Positions 48,501 through 58,414 of a stretch of DNA of 64,000 nucleotides are shown here, piece after piece. This stretch comes from Eulemur rufifrons (lineage: Eukaryota; Chordata; Mammalia; Primates; Lemuridae), in assembly GCF_041146395.1 (NCBI RefSeq), contig NC_090989.1, positions 282,936,343 through 283,000,342 of the forward strand, given 5' to 3'. Position numbers and translations under genes: made by a program. Position 1 is the first letter of the stretch, and each line of letters begins with the position of its first letter. Below the pieces are notes generated by a model, which saw only the letters and a program-made list of their open reading frames with translations, made no database searches and was not told the DNA's origin.

Positions 48501-49399
48501 GTCTGCAGCCCAGACGCCTGCCCCCCAGTGGTAAAAACCAGCAGGGTTGCCTCTTCCCCCACAAACACTTCCTCAAAGTGTGCACACCTTGGCAGGCTTG
48601 TCAAACCCACCTGTAAAGATAGCCATGGAAGAAAAGGAAGCTGCCTCCCCCGAACAAAGAATACAACAACCAAGCCTGCAATTTGCACTGGAGAGGTTCA
48701 GTTTGCTTCCTGGACATTTCTGAAATGACTTGCCTTTCTCCTCATTTATTTGAAGCCCTAGGCACTTTTCATACCATGATTTAATCTTCTGTAGCAGCCT
48801 GGAAAAAATACAAATCAATTAAAGCCTAAAACCTATTGGGTAATCATTTTTTTCCCTCCCTCCTCCCCCCGATTGAGAAGTGCCTGCACCCTGTGCCTTT
48901 TATCCGCACCAGTGTGGCTGCAGTGGCTCTGGTTCAAGGGATGATCACTTTGGATAGCTTATTACAGCTCCTCTCATGACATTCCTGGTGTGCATGTCAT
49001 AAATCGCTAGGATCAAGAACGGAGTCAGTTTTGCTCTCAGGGACTCTCGAGGCCACCAGCCAAGGTAGTACTGTATCCCTGGAGAACTTGGCAGCCCCAG
49101 GAAGCCCCAGGAGGGTGGCAGGGAGCCAGGCACACAAAGGGTGGCCCCCTGAATGTTAGTCCTTCTTGCTTTGGAATGGGGAAGACGAAAAGTCTAGAAG
49201 GAGTGGAAGTGAGGCCCAGGGGTCTACTTCGTGGATGAACCCTAGGAGAGGTTGGCAGCTTTGCGGGCCCTTGGTGTCCTCCCTCTACCCCTGCCAAGTC
49301 AGTCTGATGTCTGGCCTGTTTTGTCTTTAAGGCCATCACTGAGGGAGGGAAGGGGAAAGGGAAGTATCCAAGTTGAGAGCCCAGACTAGCTTATCAAGA

Positions 49400-49515
49400 A
49401 GTCCTGGCTTGCAGCACTTCCTTATCTGGCCTCAGCTTCATTATCTGTCCTGTGGGGATAATCATGGTACCCTATTCTAGGGCCGTGGTGAGGACTTGAG
49501 ATAATGCATGTCCCA
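49400..49515 (+). repeat. MIR fragment
   Basis: CTTCATTATCTGTCCTGTGG then GGATAATCATGGTACC, with GTGGTGAGGACTTGAGATAA. Confidence 0.65.
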
Positions 49516-50179
49516 GAGCCCTGTCAGTCACCTGCTGTTCTCAGGAGGATTGGAGTGAGTACCCTTCTTCAGGCCAGGATGTGGTTGAGGGCTGGTGTGT
49601 GGCTCTAGTTTACCCTGCCCGTACCCAGCCTCCTTCTGCAAATGGCCCTGTTCCCTAAGGTCCCCACCACTTCCCTGCTTTATGTCCTCCAAATTTGACA
49701 TACTATGCATCTCGCTGTGGGTATTGTCTGCCTCCAGGGCGAGGAATCTGGTCTATTCTGTCCAATGCTAAACAGCCCAGCAGCTGATGGCGCCTGGCAT
49801 GGAGAAGGAACAAACAAGTGAATGAATGCAAGAGGTGCTTTCCACCCCCTTGGCTTAGAAGCCTTCGGTGGTTCTTCCAAAAACATAGCCTGACCCCATC
49901 TATTGTCCTCTTCTGCACCTGCTCACAATGTTCCCATATCCCCTCCCCCCAACCTCTAGCCCAGGGTCCCCCACCACCCACCTGCTCCATCTCTCCAAGG
50001 CCTGCCTTCTTTTCAAGTCTGGGTTCAAACCTCCCCTCCTCCAGGAGATCAAGCCCTCAGCAGCCCCTGCCGCTGTTGAGGCACACACCCGGCCTGTTGT
50101 GGCATTCCTTCACCGTCACATGCATGCTTTGATCACAGTAGCACTGATGGCACCAGTGACTGGGCCCCACCACATTCCC

Positions 50180-50350
50180 GGCCTGGGCCCACACCTTACG
50201 CTAACCCCAAGGCTGGGAGGCTGATGCTATTGTCTCCCTGCAGCATGTTATGCCACTGAGGCTCTGGGAGGATGAGCAGTTTGCCCAAAGTCAGCAAGAA
50301 GGGATGGAACCAGGATTTGAACCAGGCCTGTGCAACTGCAGGGCCTTCTC
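50180..50350 (-). repeat. MIR
   Basis: CACTGAGGCTCTGGGAGGAT, TTTGCCCAAAGTCAGCAAGA and GGAACCAGGATTTGAACCAG. Confidence 0.7.
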
Positions 50351-51649
50351 AACCACCACCAACCGCAGCTCTGGGCATGATGGGGAAAGGCCAGGCAAAG
50401 AGGGCTCGCTCCCCTCCTCCCTGGGACCCACCTATGTGCCACTCTCTGGCTTTTCTGGGGCTTCCCCTTCAGAGTCATCTGTGAGCCCTGGGCCAAGAGG
50501 AGGCGGCGGCAAATGAGGCACCCACCTCGGCACAAAGCTTAGGGCGGGGGGAGCGCCGAAAAACTCAATCATAAGATAAATATTTTAATGCCATATCTTT
50601 TAAAAATCAAAATTAGTGCCAAAAGTCCATTTGGAATAATACCAGAAATTTAAGACAGGATTAGTGTTATTGATGGTTCCTTTTGCCTCAGGCTCCAATA
50701 TAGCAGGCAAAGCAATCCTGTTTTTAAGAATTCTGATATTTTGTTCTGTTTGGACTCTGCTAAGTTTCATTTTTTAAAATATTTTTATCTGGATTGCTGA
50801 GTTTTTTGACACTCCCTTAAATCTTGAGTGGAGGTCAGCACCTCCCTCACCTCACCCTAGTGGGGTCTTGGTGAGCCTGACGTCATGGGAGGCACGACAG
50901 GAAACCGCTGTGCCCCAGTCGGCGTGTCTGCTCCACCGGGGAGGAGGGACCAGCCCAGGGCATGGCAGGTGTTCAGTAAACCTGGGCCCCCACCCACTCC
51001 CGCAACCCTGGTGGCCCTTCCCTCAGACAGCTGAGCTGGAAGGAGGCCCTGCCTGGCCTGGCCCTGGCCCACCCCCAGGGAGCTGTGTCTGTCGGGCACA
51101 CTGCACTGTGGCTCCTGCCTCAGACGCGCCCTCTGTATTTCCAGTAGGCCCCTCAGGTGTGTGCGGTGTGACTGTCAGGGTCCCTCCTGAGGTGGCTCCT
51201 CTAAGGCAGCCTTGCTTCCTTTCAGCTCCAGGCTGGGCTCTGCCCCGCTCAAGGGCCTCTTGCCCTGTCTTCAGCAAGTTCTCTGACTTACTGCACCCAT
51301 CATTTCATGGAGGCATCTTCTGGTCTAGTCTTGTGTTTCCTTTCAGTCCCCCAAGGCCATCTCCTCTTGCCATAGAGACCCCCCGCCACCCCAGATCCAG
51401 TCCTGCTCTGGACACAGCACAAAGAAATGCTTCCTGGCTCTAGCCTGTTCTTGTTCCTCTCTGCCTAGAGCCTGGAACGTGCCTTGCCCACTCCAGTCCT
51501 CGCCAAGTGTTCTAGCCCCTTCCACTTCCAGCATCTCACTCGGACCCTACCTCGGCACAGGCTCCTCTGACCCCCGCTCAGGTGGTGCTGGCTGGTGCAT
51601 TCGAGCCTGGACTCCATGTGTCCTCGTGGCAGTGAATGAGCAGCTGGAG

Positions 51650-51830
51650 GCAGCAGTGAGGATGCTGGTTAGATATCAAGACACCTGGGACCCAGAGTGT
51701 CTCTGGAACAAACTTGCTATGACACCCTGGGCAGGTCCTTTCTCTCTGAACCTCAGTTTCCCCTCCAGAAGTTCTGAGGAGTTGACCTACTGAGATCCCT
51801 TCCAGCTCTAACATAAAGATGTGGTCCAGA
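51650..51830 (+). repeat. MIR
   Basis: CTCTGAACCTCAGTTTCCCC, and GATCCCTTCCAGCTCTAACA at the 3' end. Confidence 0.65.
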
Positions 51831-52676
51831 GCACTCTGCATAGGCTCAGCAAAATTGTGATGTCATGGAGCGTAGAACCCACAGCCTTTTCTGCTCACAG
51901 GATTCTAGACTCGTGGACTGCCTCGATCGTGACAGGCAGGAACAGTCTGTGAGGTGCCAAAAGAGAGCACTCCCTGCAGCGTTAATGTTACCAATCAGGG
52001 TGATTCCAGCAATTAACACTAGAGCAGGAAGGAGTTGCCAGCCACCAACCCTGCCCAGGGAATCCACAGACCTGAGATCAGGGATCCGGCCCCAAACACA
52101 GAGCAGGGAGACCGCAATCTTCTCACACTAGATAAGCAAGTGTTGACTCTTCTCCCTGCTTAGTCCCCGGAAAAGAACTCCCAGACCTTCCCCCCAACTG
52201 ACTGCAGGGTGGCAGATGTTTTAAAATAATTTGGCCCAAATTGATAATCAGCTGGTTTCACATCCGTGGCATATCCCTTGATCCCAGGCTTTGCTGACAC
52301 CACAGGGAGGCACTGAAGGCTGTGTGTGTGTTTTACCCACAATCTGGAGAAACTGAGGATCAGAAAACTGGTCCACAGCTGAGGGCAGGAAGTCACATTT
52401 TGTGGCAAAGAATGTGTCCATGGAGGGTAAATGTCAAGGGTCAGGCGTAGCTCTCGTGGACAACCTGGGGGGTCTTGAGCAGGTCGCCTCCCAGGGCTTC
52501 TTCTCAGCAAAATGGGGATGAAAACAGCCCCTGCCCCTCAGCGTTGTGGGGGACGCTCGGCACAGCGCCCCACGGACAGGGGCCGTGGGCATCCTCCCCA
52601 GAGAATCCTTCCCTCTGGAGCTGGGCTGAGTCTCTGGCCCCCGGGGACGTCATTGCTCTCCCCTTCCTCCTCCTAG

Positions 52677-52852
52677 ATCCCTTCTCTCCCGTGTGACCGT
52701 GGAGGACGATGAATGAGGTGAAAGAATCCCTTCGTGGCATCGAGCAGAAGTACAAGCTGTTCCAGCAGCAGCAATTCACCTTCATTGCTGCTCTGGAGCA
52801 CTGCAGGGAGAACGCCCACGACAAGATCCGGCCCATCTCTAGCATCGAACAG
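52677..52852 (+). CDS. SPACA9: SPACA9 coding exon 1 (ATG at 52709)
   Basis: The acceptor CTCCTCCTAG ends at 52676; 32 nt of 5' UTR precede the ATG at 52709. Forty-eight codons (MNEVKESLRGIEQKYKLFQ onward, ending RPISSIEQ) run to CAG followed by GTGGCG, phase 0. SPACA9 is a small helical protein first described in the sperm acrosome and later placed inside the lumen of ciliary singlet and doublet microtubules. The start matches the known N-terminus. The Gln-rich KLFQQQQFTF segment fits the first amphipathic helix. Confidence 0.96.
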
Positions 52853-53059
52853 GTGGCGCCCTCGGCGACGGGCAAGCGGGCGGGGTCATGAGGGACCTGC
52901 CAGGCTCCGATTCCGGGGCCTCGCCAAGCTCAGTCCCCTCTCTTGAGACAACTGAGGCCCAGAGACAGGAGGCATGTTTGTGCCAGAATTAGGACCCAGA
53001 TCCTAACTGGTGGAACGAGTCATTCATTCATCCCCCCACCAAATATGCAAGTGAATAAC

Positions 53060-53210
53060 AACACAGCATTAAAGATGTGGGCTCCAGACTCAGCCAGCCA
53101 GGGTGCAAATCCTGGCTCTACCACATGCCACCTCTGTCACTTTGGGCCAGTGAGTTGACCTCTCAGAGCCTCAAGTTTCCTCATGTTATGTGGATCCAGT
53201 AAAATCATCC
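53060..53210 (+). repeat. MIR
   Basis: GGCTCCAGACTCAGCCAGCC, CAAATCCTGGCTCTACCACA and TGACCTCTCAGAGCCTCAAG are the MIR core. Confidence 0.8.
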
Positions 53211-54266
53211 ACAGGAAATGGGGTTTGTCGGTGACCAGACAGATACGGTCCCTCCCATCAGATTCCACTGGGGTTGGAGAAGCTGCGACATGCCAAGCAC
53301 ATTGCTAGTCACTTTTGCAGATGTTTTTATTTAACTCCCATCTCCTTGAGGGTTAGCTGCTGTCAAAGTCGCTCAGAGGACTTGGAGGCCTCAAGACCAA
53401 ATGAGCCTTCCAGGAAGTTAGGGGGCTTGAGTCGCAATGCAGTCGGGACACACATGGGCCAGATGCCCTGGGACTGAAAAGATGAAGGGTGACTACTCAG
53501 AGATGGGCTGGGAATGCGGTTCAGGGCTCAGAACTGCTTAGGAGAAGCAGGGTCTTGGAGAACAAGCAACCCTTGCTGGCAACATCTTTAAAAACTTTTC
53601 TCTAGTTTTTCTAAGATTTCTGTATCGATTTTTTAACTTGAAACATGTTAAATGTACAGAAAAACAACACCCATATAACCTTCACCTAGAGTCACCAATG
53701 TGTAACAGTTCACCCCATGTGACGAGCATGTGCCCCGAACTATATGAAAATAAGCTGGTGCATCCTTTCTGCCCATCCCCCAGCAGCTCAGCCTTCTGAG
53801 GGCACTAGGCAGGTTTTTGGTACCCAGAAGTATAGCCCCCACCACGGAATCTACATCAGTGCTGTGGGACCCCTGCCGGTCTCCTCCTGCGCATAAAGGA
53901 GTGGCCTTCTTGCCTTAGGTTCAACCGAAGGCTCCTGGCAAGCATGGCCTTGTGTTCCGACTCTCCATCTGGAGTGTTGACTCTCTCACCTGCCCTCCCT
54001 CAACCAGAGGTGTCCAAGGGCTGCCTGCACACGTAGCAGCGGCTCTGTTGTAGTTACAACACGGTGCAGGTTCCTCCTCCTCGCCGACAGGTGCCCCCGC
54101 AGGAGTGTGAGAGTGAAAGGCCTCTCCCCTTACAAAGCTGCTGTGGACCTGGCAATACTTGGGAAGGGACACTTCGGACCATTTGGGAAGCCATCCCTTA
54201 GCAACAGAAAGGCAACTGGTTGCAGCAGGAAAACCCTGGCTTAGACGTAGAAATTTTTGGGTGGGT

Positions 54267-54474
54267 CAGGGGCACCTGTGGCCTTGGGGCCACATGTGGC
54301 CTTCTGGATCCTGAGTGCAGTCTTTTGACTGAATCTAAACGTCACAGAACAAATCCCTTTATTTTTTATTTTATTTTTTTAAAAGGATTTGTTCTGTAAA
54401 ATTTGGATTCAGTTGAGGGGCTGCACTTGGGGATCTGGAGGGCCACATGTGGCCTTGAGGCCGCAGGACCCCTC
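54267..54474. mobile_element. foldback (MITE-like) DNA element
   Basis: Two imperfect inverted arms of 90 bp (54267-54356 and 54385-54474) surround a 28-bp AT spacer. The inner ends ACAGAACAAATCC and GGATTTGTTCTGT pair without mismatch, and GGCCACATGTGGCC blocks mirror each other. The outer end CAGGGG is hAT-like. It probably belongs to a non-autonomous hAT-type family. I could not name it, and no clear 8-bp target duplication was seen. Confidence 0.75.
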
Positions 54475-55084
54475 ACGCCCCCTATTCCATCATCAGATCA
54501 CAGAGAGTAGACCTGTTTGGCTGTGGAATGGGTCAGTCCATCTGGCCTGGACCAGAGCCAGTTTCCCCAACACAACATCAGGCCTCCCGCCCTGGCCCAC
54601 CCATGAGAAGCAGAGTCACTGGGTGGCCCTGGGCAGCCCTGGAGGAAGGAAGGACCCAGCCCCCTACCAAGGAAAAGAGCTGAAAATAGATCAGAGTATC
54701 AATATTTTTAGTTAGCACCTTTTATGGCTTAAGAAAGGTTTCCATACTTCCACATCTAAAACACATTCACATGGGAGTTTTAAAGTTTTGTTTTTGGTAT
54801 TTAAGCTTTTGATCCTCCTAGAGTTGATTTGATTTTCCTCACATGGATAATCATTTTCCCCAGCTTCACTTAGTGACCTGCTCCTCCTTTCTCTACCTAA
54901 AGTGCAGTACACATCTAGAGCCCAAAGGATTCCAGTTCCTTCTGTTTCCTCCTCAGCATGGGTGGCCCAACACAGCAGTTGTCAGGGTGGGTCCTCTAAG
55001 TGGGACCATGGCATGAAAAGTCAGGGAGGGGAGCAGTCCCCTTTGCTTGAGGAGGTGGCTGGGTTAGGTGACATGGGGACTGGT

Positions 55085-55290
55085 CGGGGCATGGGCTCAG
55101 AGCCACTGAGCTGGGGGCAAGCCTCGAACACGGGTGCCCTGAGCAGGCTATTGCACCTCTCTGAGCCTCCAACATTCACGATACTCATCTGTGAAATAAG
55201 GATTTAAAAAGGTATGTGTTCAGCGTGGAGGGTTTAGGTGAGGAGTGAGACCAGGCCTGCAAAGCACTTTGTGTGCAGCCTGGGACACTT
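55085..55290 (+). repeat. MIR
   Basis: CACCTCTCTGAGCCTCCAAC then CATCTGTGAAATAAGGAT and CTGCAAAGCACTTTGTG. Confidence 0.65.
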
Positions 55291-55466
55291 GATGTTAACT
55301 GTATACAATGGTCTGTATGTTAAAATGCTGAAGCCTTACTTTCACCCCCGCCATGAATCTGGGAGGGTGGGAGGGAACAGGTTGGGTGCTCCTGGATGTT
55401 TGTCCCATAAGCCAACCAGGACAAGGGTTGGCATCTGCCCAGCTCACGTCACGTTGGTCTTCGCAG

Positions 55467-55669
55467 GTGCAGAGCTACATGGAACACTACTGCAACAACT
55501 CCACCGACCGGCGGATTCTGCTCATGTTCCTGGACATCTGTTCAGAACTGAACAAGCTCTGCCAGCACTGCGAGGCCCTGCACACTGGCACCCCGGTCAC
55601 CAACAACCTCCTCGAGAGAGGCAAAACCCTTGTTAGCCAAAGCAACGACTTAAGCAGCCTTAGGGCAAA
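55467..55669 (+). CDS. SPACA9: SPACA9 coding exon 2
   Basis: This exon has 203 nt encoding residues 49-115 (VQSYMEHYCNNSTDRR onward to LSSLRA) and two bases of Lys116. The acceptor is TTCGCAG and the donor is GTAAGT. The central stretch RRILLMFLDICSELNKLC is a hydrophobic helix of the SPACA9 fold. Several cysteines are conserved compared with my memory of the human protein. Confidence 0.97.
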
Positions 55670-56275
55670 GTAAGTCCCTTCTGGTCCTATCCTTGATGCC
55701 TCATCATGTGCCTGTGGGAGGCTTTTGCTGAGGGCAGTGACTGCACTTTTCCTCTCCTCTGTGGCATGGATCACGTGGCTACTGCCCAGACTGCCCCAAG
55801 CAGGAAATCCTAGTCCCCATTGATTTGCTGGAGTGACTCCGACTCAGTGAAACCTCTTTAAAACTGGTCGTAGGACCCATCTCGCTGGAGTTCGCACCAA
55901 GTAAAGGGAGAAGGGGTGATAGAGCAGTTGTTCCCAGAAGCCCACAGAGGGGGCTCTGGGAACAGCAGGATGCAGCAGTGCCGCCACTGCAGGTCCTCCT
56001 TAGGGAACCCACAGCATGCTGTGCCAGAGTCCCGAGGCAGTTCTGAAGATGGGTCAGAGGGATGAACCAGCAGGTTCCTCCGCCCCTAACCCAGGTCTCT
56101 ACAAACCACAGGTTAGTGGTTCACAACTCACGCCTGGGGCTCCCGGCCCGCAAACCTACTAAACCAGAATCTCTGGGGACAGAGAGCCTAAGCACGGTAC
56201 ATGTCCAGTTCTGTGCCACAGCATGGTGAGTCCCTGGAGCGTGGGCTCACCTGGTCCCTGCTTGCCATCTTGCAG
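55670..56275 (+). other. SPACA9: SPACA9 intron between coding exons 2 and 3
   Basis: A 606-bp intron. A possible MER5A scrap lies near 56110-56190. Nothing else was seen. Confidence 0.75.
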
Positions 56276-56597
56276 ATATCCCCACGACGTGGTGAACCAT
56301 CTCAGCTGTGACGAGGCCAAGAACCACTACGGAGGCGTGGTCAGCCTCATCCCCATCATCCTAGACTTAATGAAAGAATGGATCGCCCACTCGGAGAAGC
56401 TGCCCCGCAAAGTGCTGCAGCCTGTGAGTGAGCCCCGGGCACACCAGGAAACCACTGGGAGAGCCACTCGTCCTGTCCAGACCACAGGCACCCAGCCTCG
56501 GTTCAGAAAACACAAGTATAGGCAACTCACAAAAGACAGGGGGAAAGACAAAGGATGTGCCAAACCTCCCTGGAGACCACCTGGTGGGAAACTGTAA
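56276..56597 (+). CDS. SPACA9: SPACA9 coding exon 3 (long-form C-terminus)
   Basis: The acceptor is CTTGCAG. 322 nt complete Lys116, then encode YPHDVVNHLSCDEAKNHYG onward to WRPPGGKL and TAA at 56595-56597. The joined CDS is 669 nt, or 222 aa, the length I recall for the long human form. After residue 165 the tail becomes basic and proline/threonine-rich (RHKYRQLTK-like), probably disordered. An internal donor at 56424 (CCT|GTGAGT) allows the shorter form. Confidence 0.95.
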
Positions 56598-57312
56598 CTC
56601 AAAGCCAGGGGCCTGCTCCATGGAGGGGTGCTTTGTTACAGAATTTGCTTTCTACTGGTTGACCCATTTTCTTTGGTGCCCATAGTCCCTGTCACTTACT
56701 AATCCCAAAAGAGATCAGCCAATACATTACTGAGAATCTCTCTCCCTCTCTTGCTTTAACTGCTAACTTTTCCGCCTCTAAGCATCAGGCTCTGTGCTGA
56801 TGAAGAGGATCTCCACTTACACGAGTTGCCCAAAGTGTAGCGTTGGTAGAGGGTGTCCCAGGAAGGCCGGTAACGAGGAAGGGCACTGAGCTGCACCCCC
56901 AGGTCCTCCCTGAACCACACCCACCACAGTACCAGGCCTGGTCAAGCTGTGGGCCCCAGCTTTGCAGCGAGCTGTCAAGCTGGACGAGACCACCTAGCTC
57001 CTTGCCCCCCCAACCAGCCACAACCGTAGGCAAGGCATGCGCTCTGTCTGCCAGACAGGATGCTCCCGCCTCCAGGATGAAGTGAGGGTCAGCATGGACC
57101 AAAGCCAAAGGGGAATGAACCCACCTCTCCCACTCCTTTACTTGGGAGAGGGGGACCATGCCAGAGGCTGGAAGAATTCTGATTTTATGGCTCCTGTACA
57201 AAGACAATGTCCTGGTTTTCACATCATAGTCAATCCCCAAACATTATAAAATGTGTCCCTGGCTTCTGAACTTGCCCAAAGTAAGTCTGACTGTTGGTTT
57301 TTCCCTTCACAG
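56598..57312 (+). other. SPACA9: SPACA9 long-form 3' UTR or short-form intron
   Basis: Sequence after the long-form stop. It is retained as 3' UTR in the 222-aa transcript and removed (56424-57312) in the 168-aa transcript. There is no repeat or AATAAA signal in it, so the long form probably also uses the 57363 signal. Confidence 0.6.
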
Positions 57313-57324
57313 GGGACGACTTAG
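57313..57324 (+). CDS. SPACA9: SPACA9 alternative 3' exon, short-form end
   Basis: If exon 3 is cut at 56423 (donor GTGAGT) and joined to the acceptor CTTCACAG at 57305-57312, the frame reads Gly-Thr-Thr-stop. The protein is then 168 aa and ends LQPGTT. The human short form, as I recall it, also has 168 aa and ends GTT. The exon continues as 3' UTR to the poly(A) signal at 57363. It was too short to show as an open frame. The frame and length agreement make it convincing. Confidence 0.88.
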   Translation, partial: GTT

Positions 57325-57362
57325 CTTCTGTATTGTTGCTTCCTCAGGGGGAGACAGTCAAG

Positions 57363-57368
57363 AATAAA
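57363..57368 (+). terminator. SPACA9: SPACA9 poly(A) signal
   Basis: AATAAA lies 38 nt after the short-form stop codon. A cleavage site at about 57380-57395 would end a small terminal exon of roughly 75 nt. It could also serve the long form by read-through of exon 3. Confidence 0.8.
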
Positions 57369-57395
57369 AAGTGTTCTACCACCTCTCTGCCTGGC

Positions 57396-58414
57396 TTGGT
57401 TTCCTGGGATTTGTCCCTGAAAGAAAATCTACATTCCTCCTAAGACATCCAAGGCCACTGGGCAATAGCCACACAAGCAGAACCACAAGCAGACAGCAGA
57501 GAGAGAAACCACTCTAGACAGGTGCACGCCCCTCTCTAGAAAGAGTCCACTTCTGAGAGGTTCATGCCAACAATCTGCAGAGGGCCAGCATCGAGACATT
57601 TCTCCACGGGTGGAAAGTCTAGTTAGAGATCTATTCAGACAAGAAGGCTTGAATTTTCCAGACAAACAAACTTGCCCCTTCTGAGTCTTTGTCTCAAAGG
57701 AGTTGCTTCCACCGTTAAAACGGGCGGAGCAATACTGATTTCCAGACAGCCAGGCAGAAGACAAGCAATTGCAAACCACACTGCAGACAGAGCTTGTCAC
57801 CACTGCTCCTTACGTGTATGTCCCAAGCCAAGAGATCCTAAACCAGGGTAGATGTCGACATTGGTAAAGGCAGTTTTCAGCCTCCTTCCAAAGCACTGAA
57901 GGGCACAAAGAAGGTGGTGGGGTAGCTGCAACTGCTTCCTTGGCATACTCACAAAGCACAACCAGCACGGCGCAGAGCTGGCAAGCTGTGGGACTCCTGT
58001 CAGTGGGGTTCCACCAAAGGGAGCAGAGGAAACCCCACGTGCTGGCCAACCACTAGGAATGCAAGCACCAAAGGCAAGGCCAGGGCCAGCACAGACTGTA
58101 GGCCCCTGGCTTTGGGGCTTTCTCTGGTAGAGGAGTCTCAAGTCCCCCCCTCCCCCACCATACCACTTGGCCATTCTTTGGGGAAGAGCACGAATCTGAG
58201 GTAGATAAAGACAGGACGGGTGGCTGTGTGCCACATACTCTACCAGAACAAAACGGGCCTCAGACACAGAAGCCTGAATCTATTATTTGTCAGCCCCTCT
58301 TCCAGCCACTCAAAGCTAAGACCCTCGGGCTTCTGTATCTCTGGACTAGTGCTGCACTTCACCTCTAAGTCTCCAAGGCCAGCATAAGTCACTCCAGGTC
58401 AACACAGCAGAGTA
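57396..58414. other. SPACA9-TSC1 convergent intergenic gap
   Basis: About 1 kb between the SPACA9 poly(A) site and the inferred TSC1 3' end. No exon or clear repeat was recognised. The open frames in it are unsupported. Confidence 0.7.

Larger units (their letters stand above)
47771..52676 (+). other. SPACA9: SPACA9 5' intronic/untranslated region
   Basis: Sequence between the CpG island and the first coding exon. It holds MIR fragments (about 47975-48150, 48300-48500, 49400-49515, 50180-50350 and 51650-51830) and an AT-rich patch at about 50565-50800. No coding exon was recognised. One or more 5' UTR exons are expected near the island but cannot be placed without transcripts. Confidence 0.7.
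52853..55466 (+). other. SPACA9: SPACA9 intron between coding exons 1 and 2
   Basis: Holds MIR copies (about 53060-53210 and 55085-55290) and the 208-bp foldback element at 54267-54474. No exon was recognised. Confidence 0.8.
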
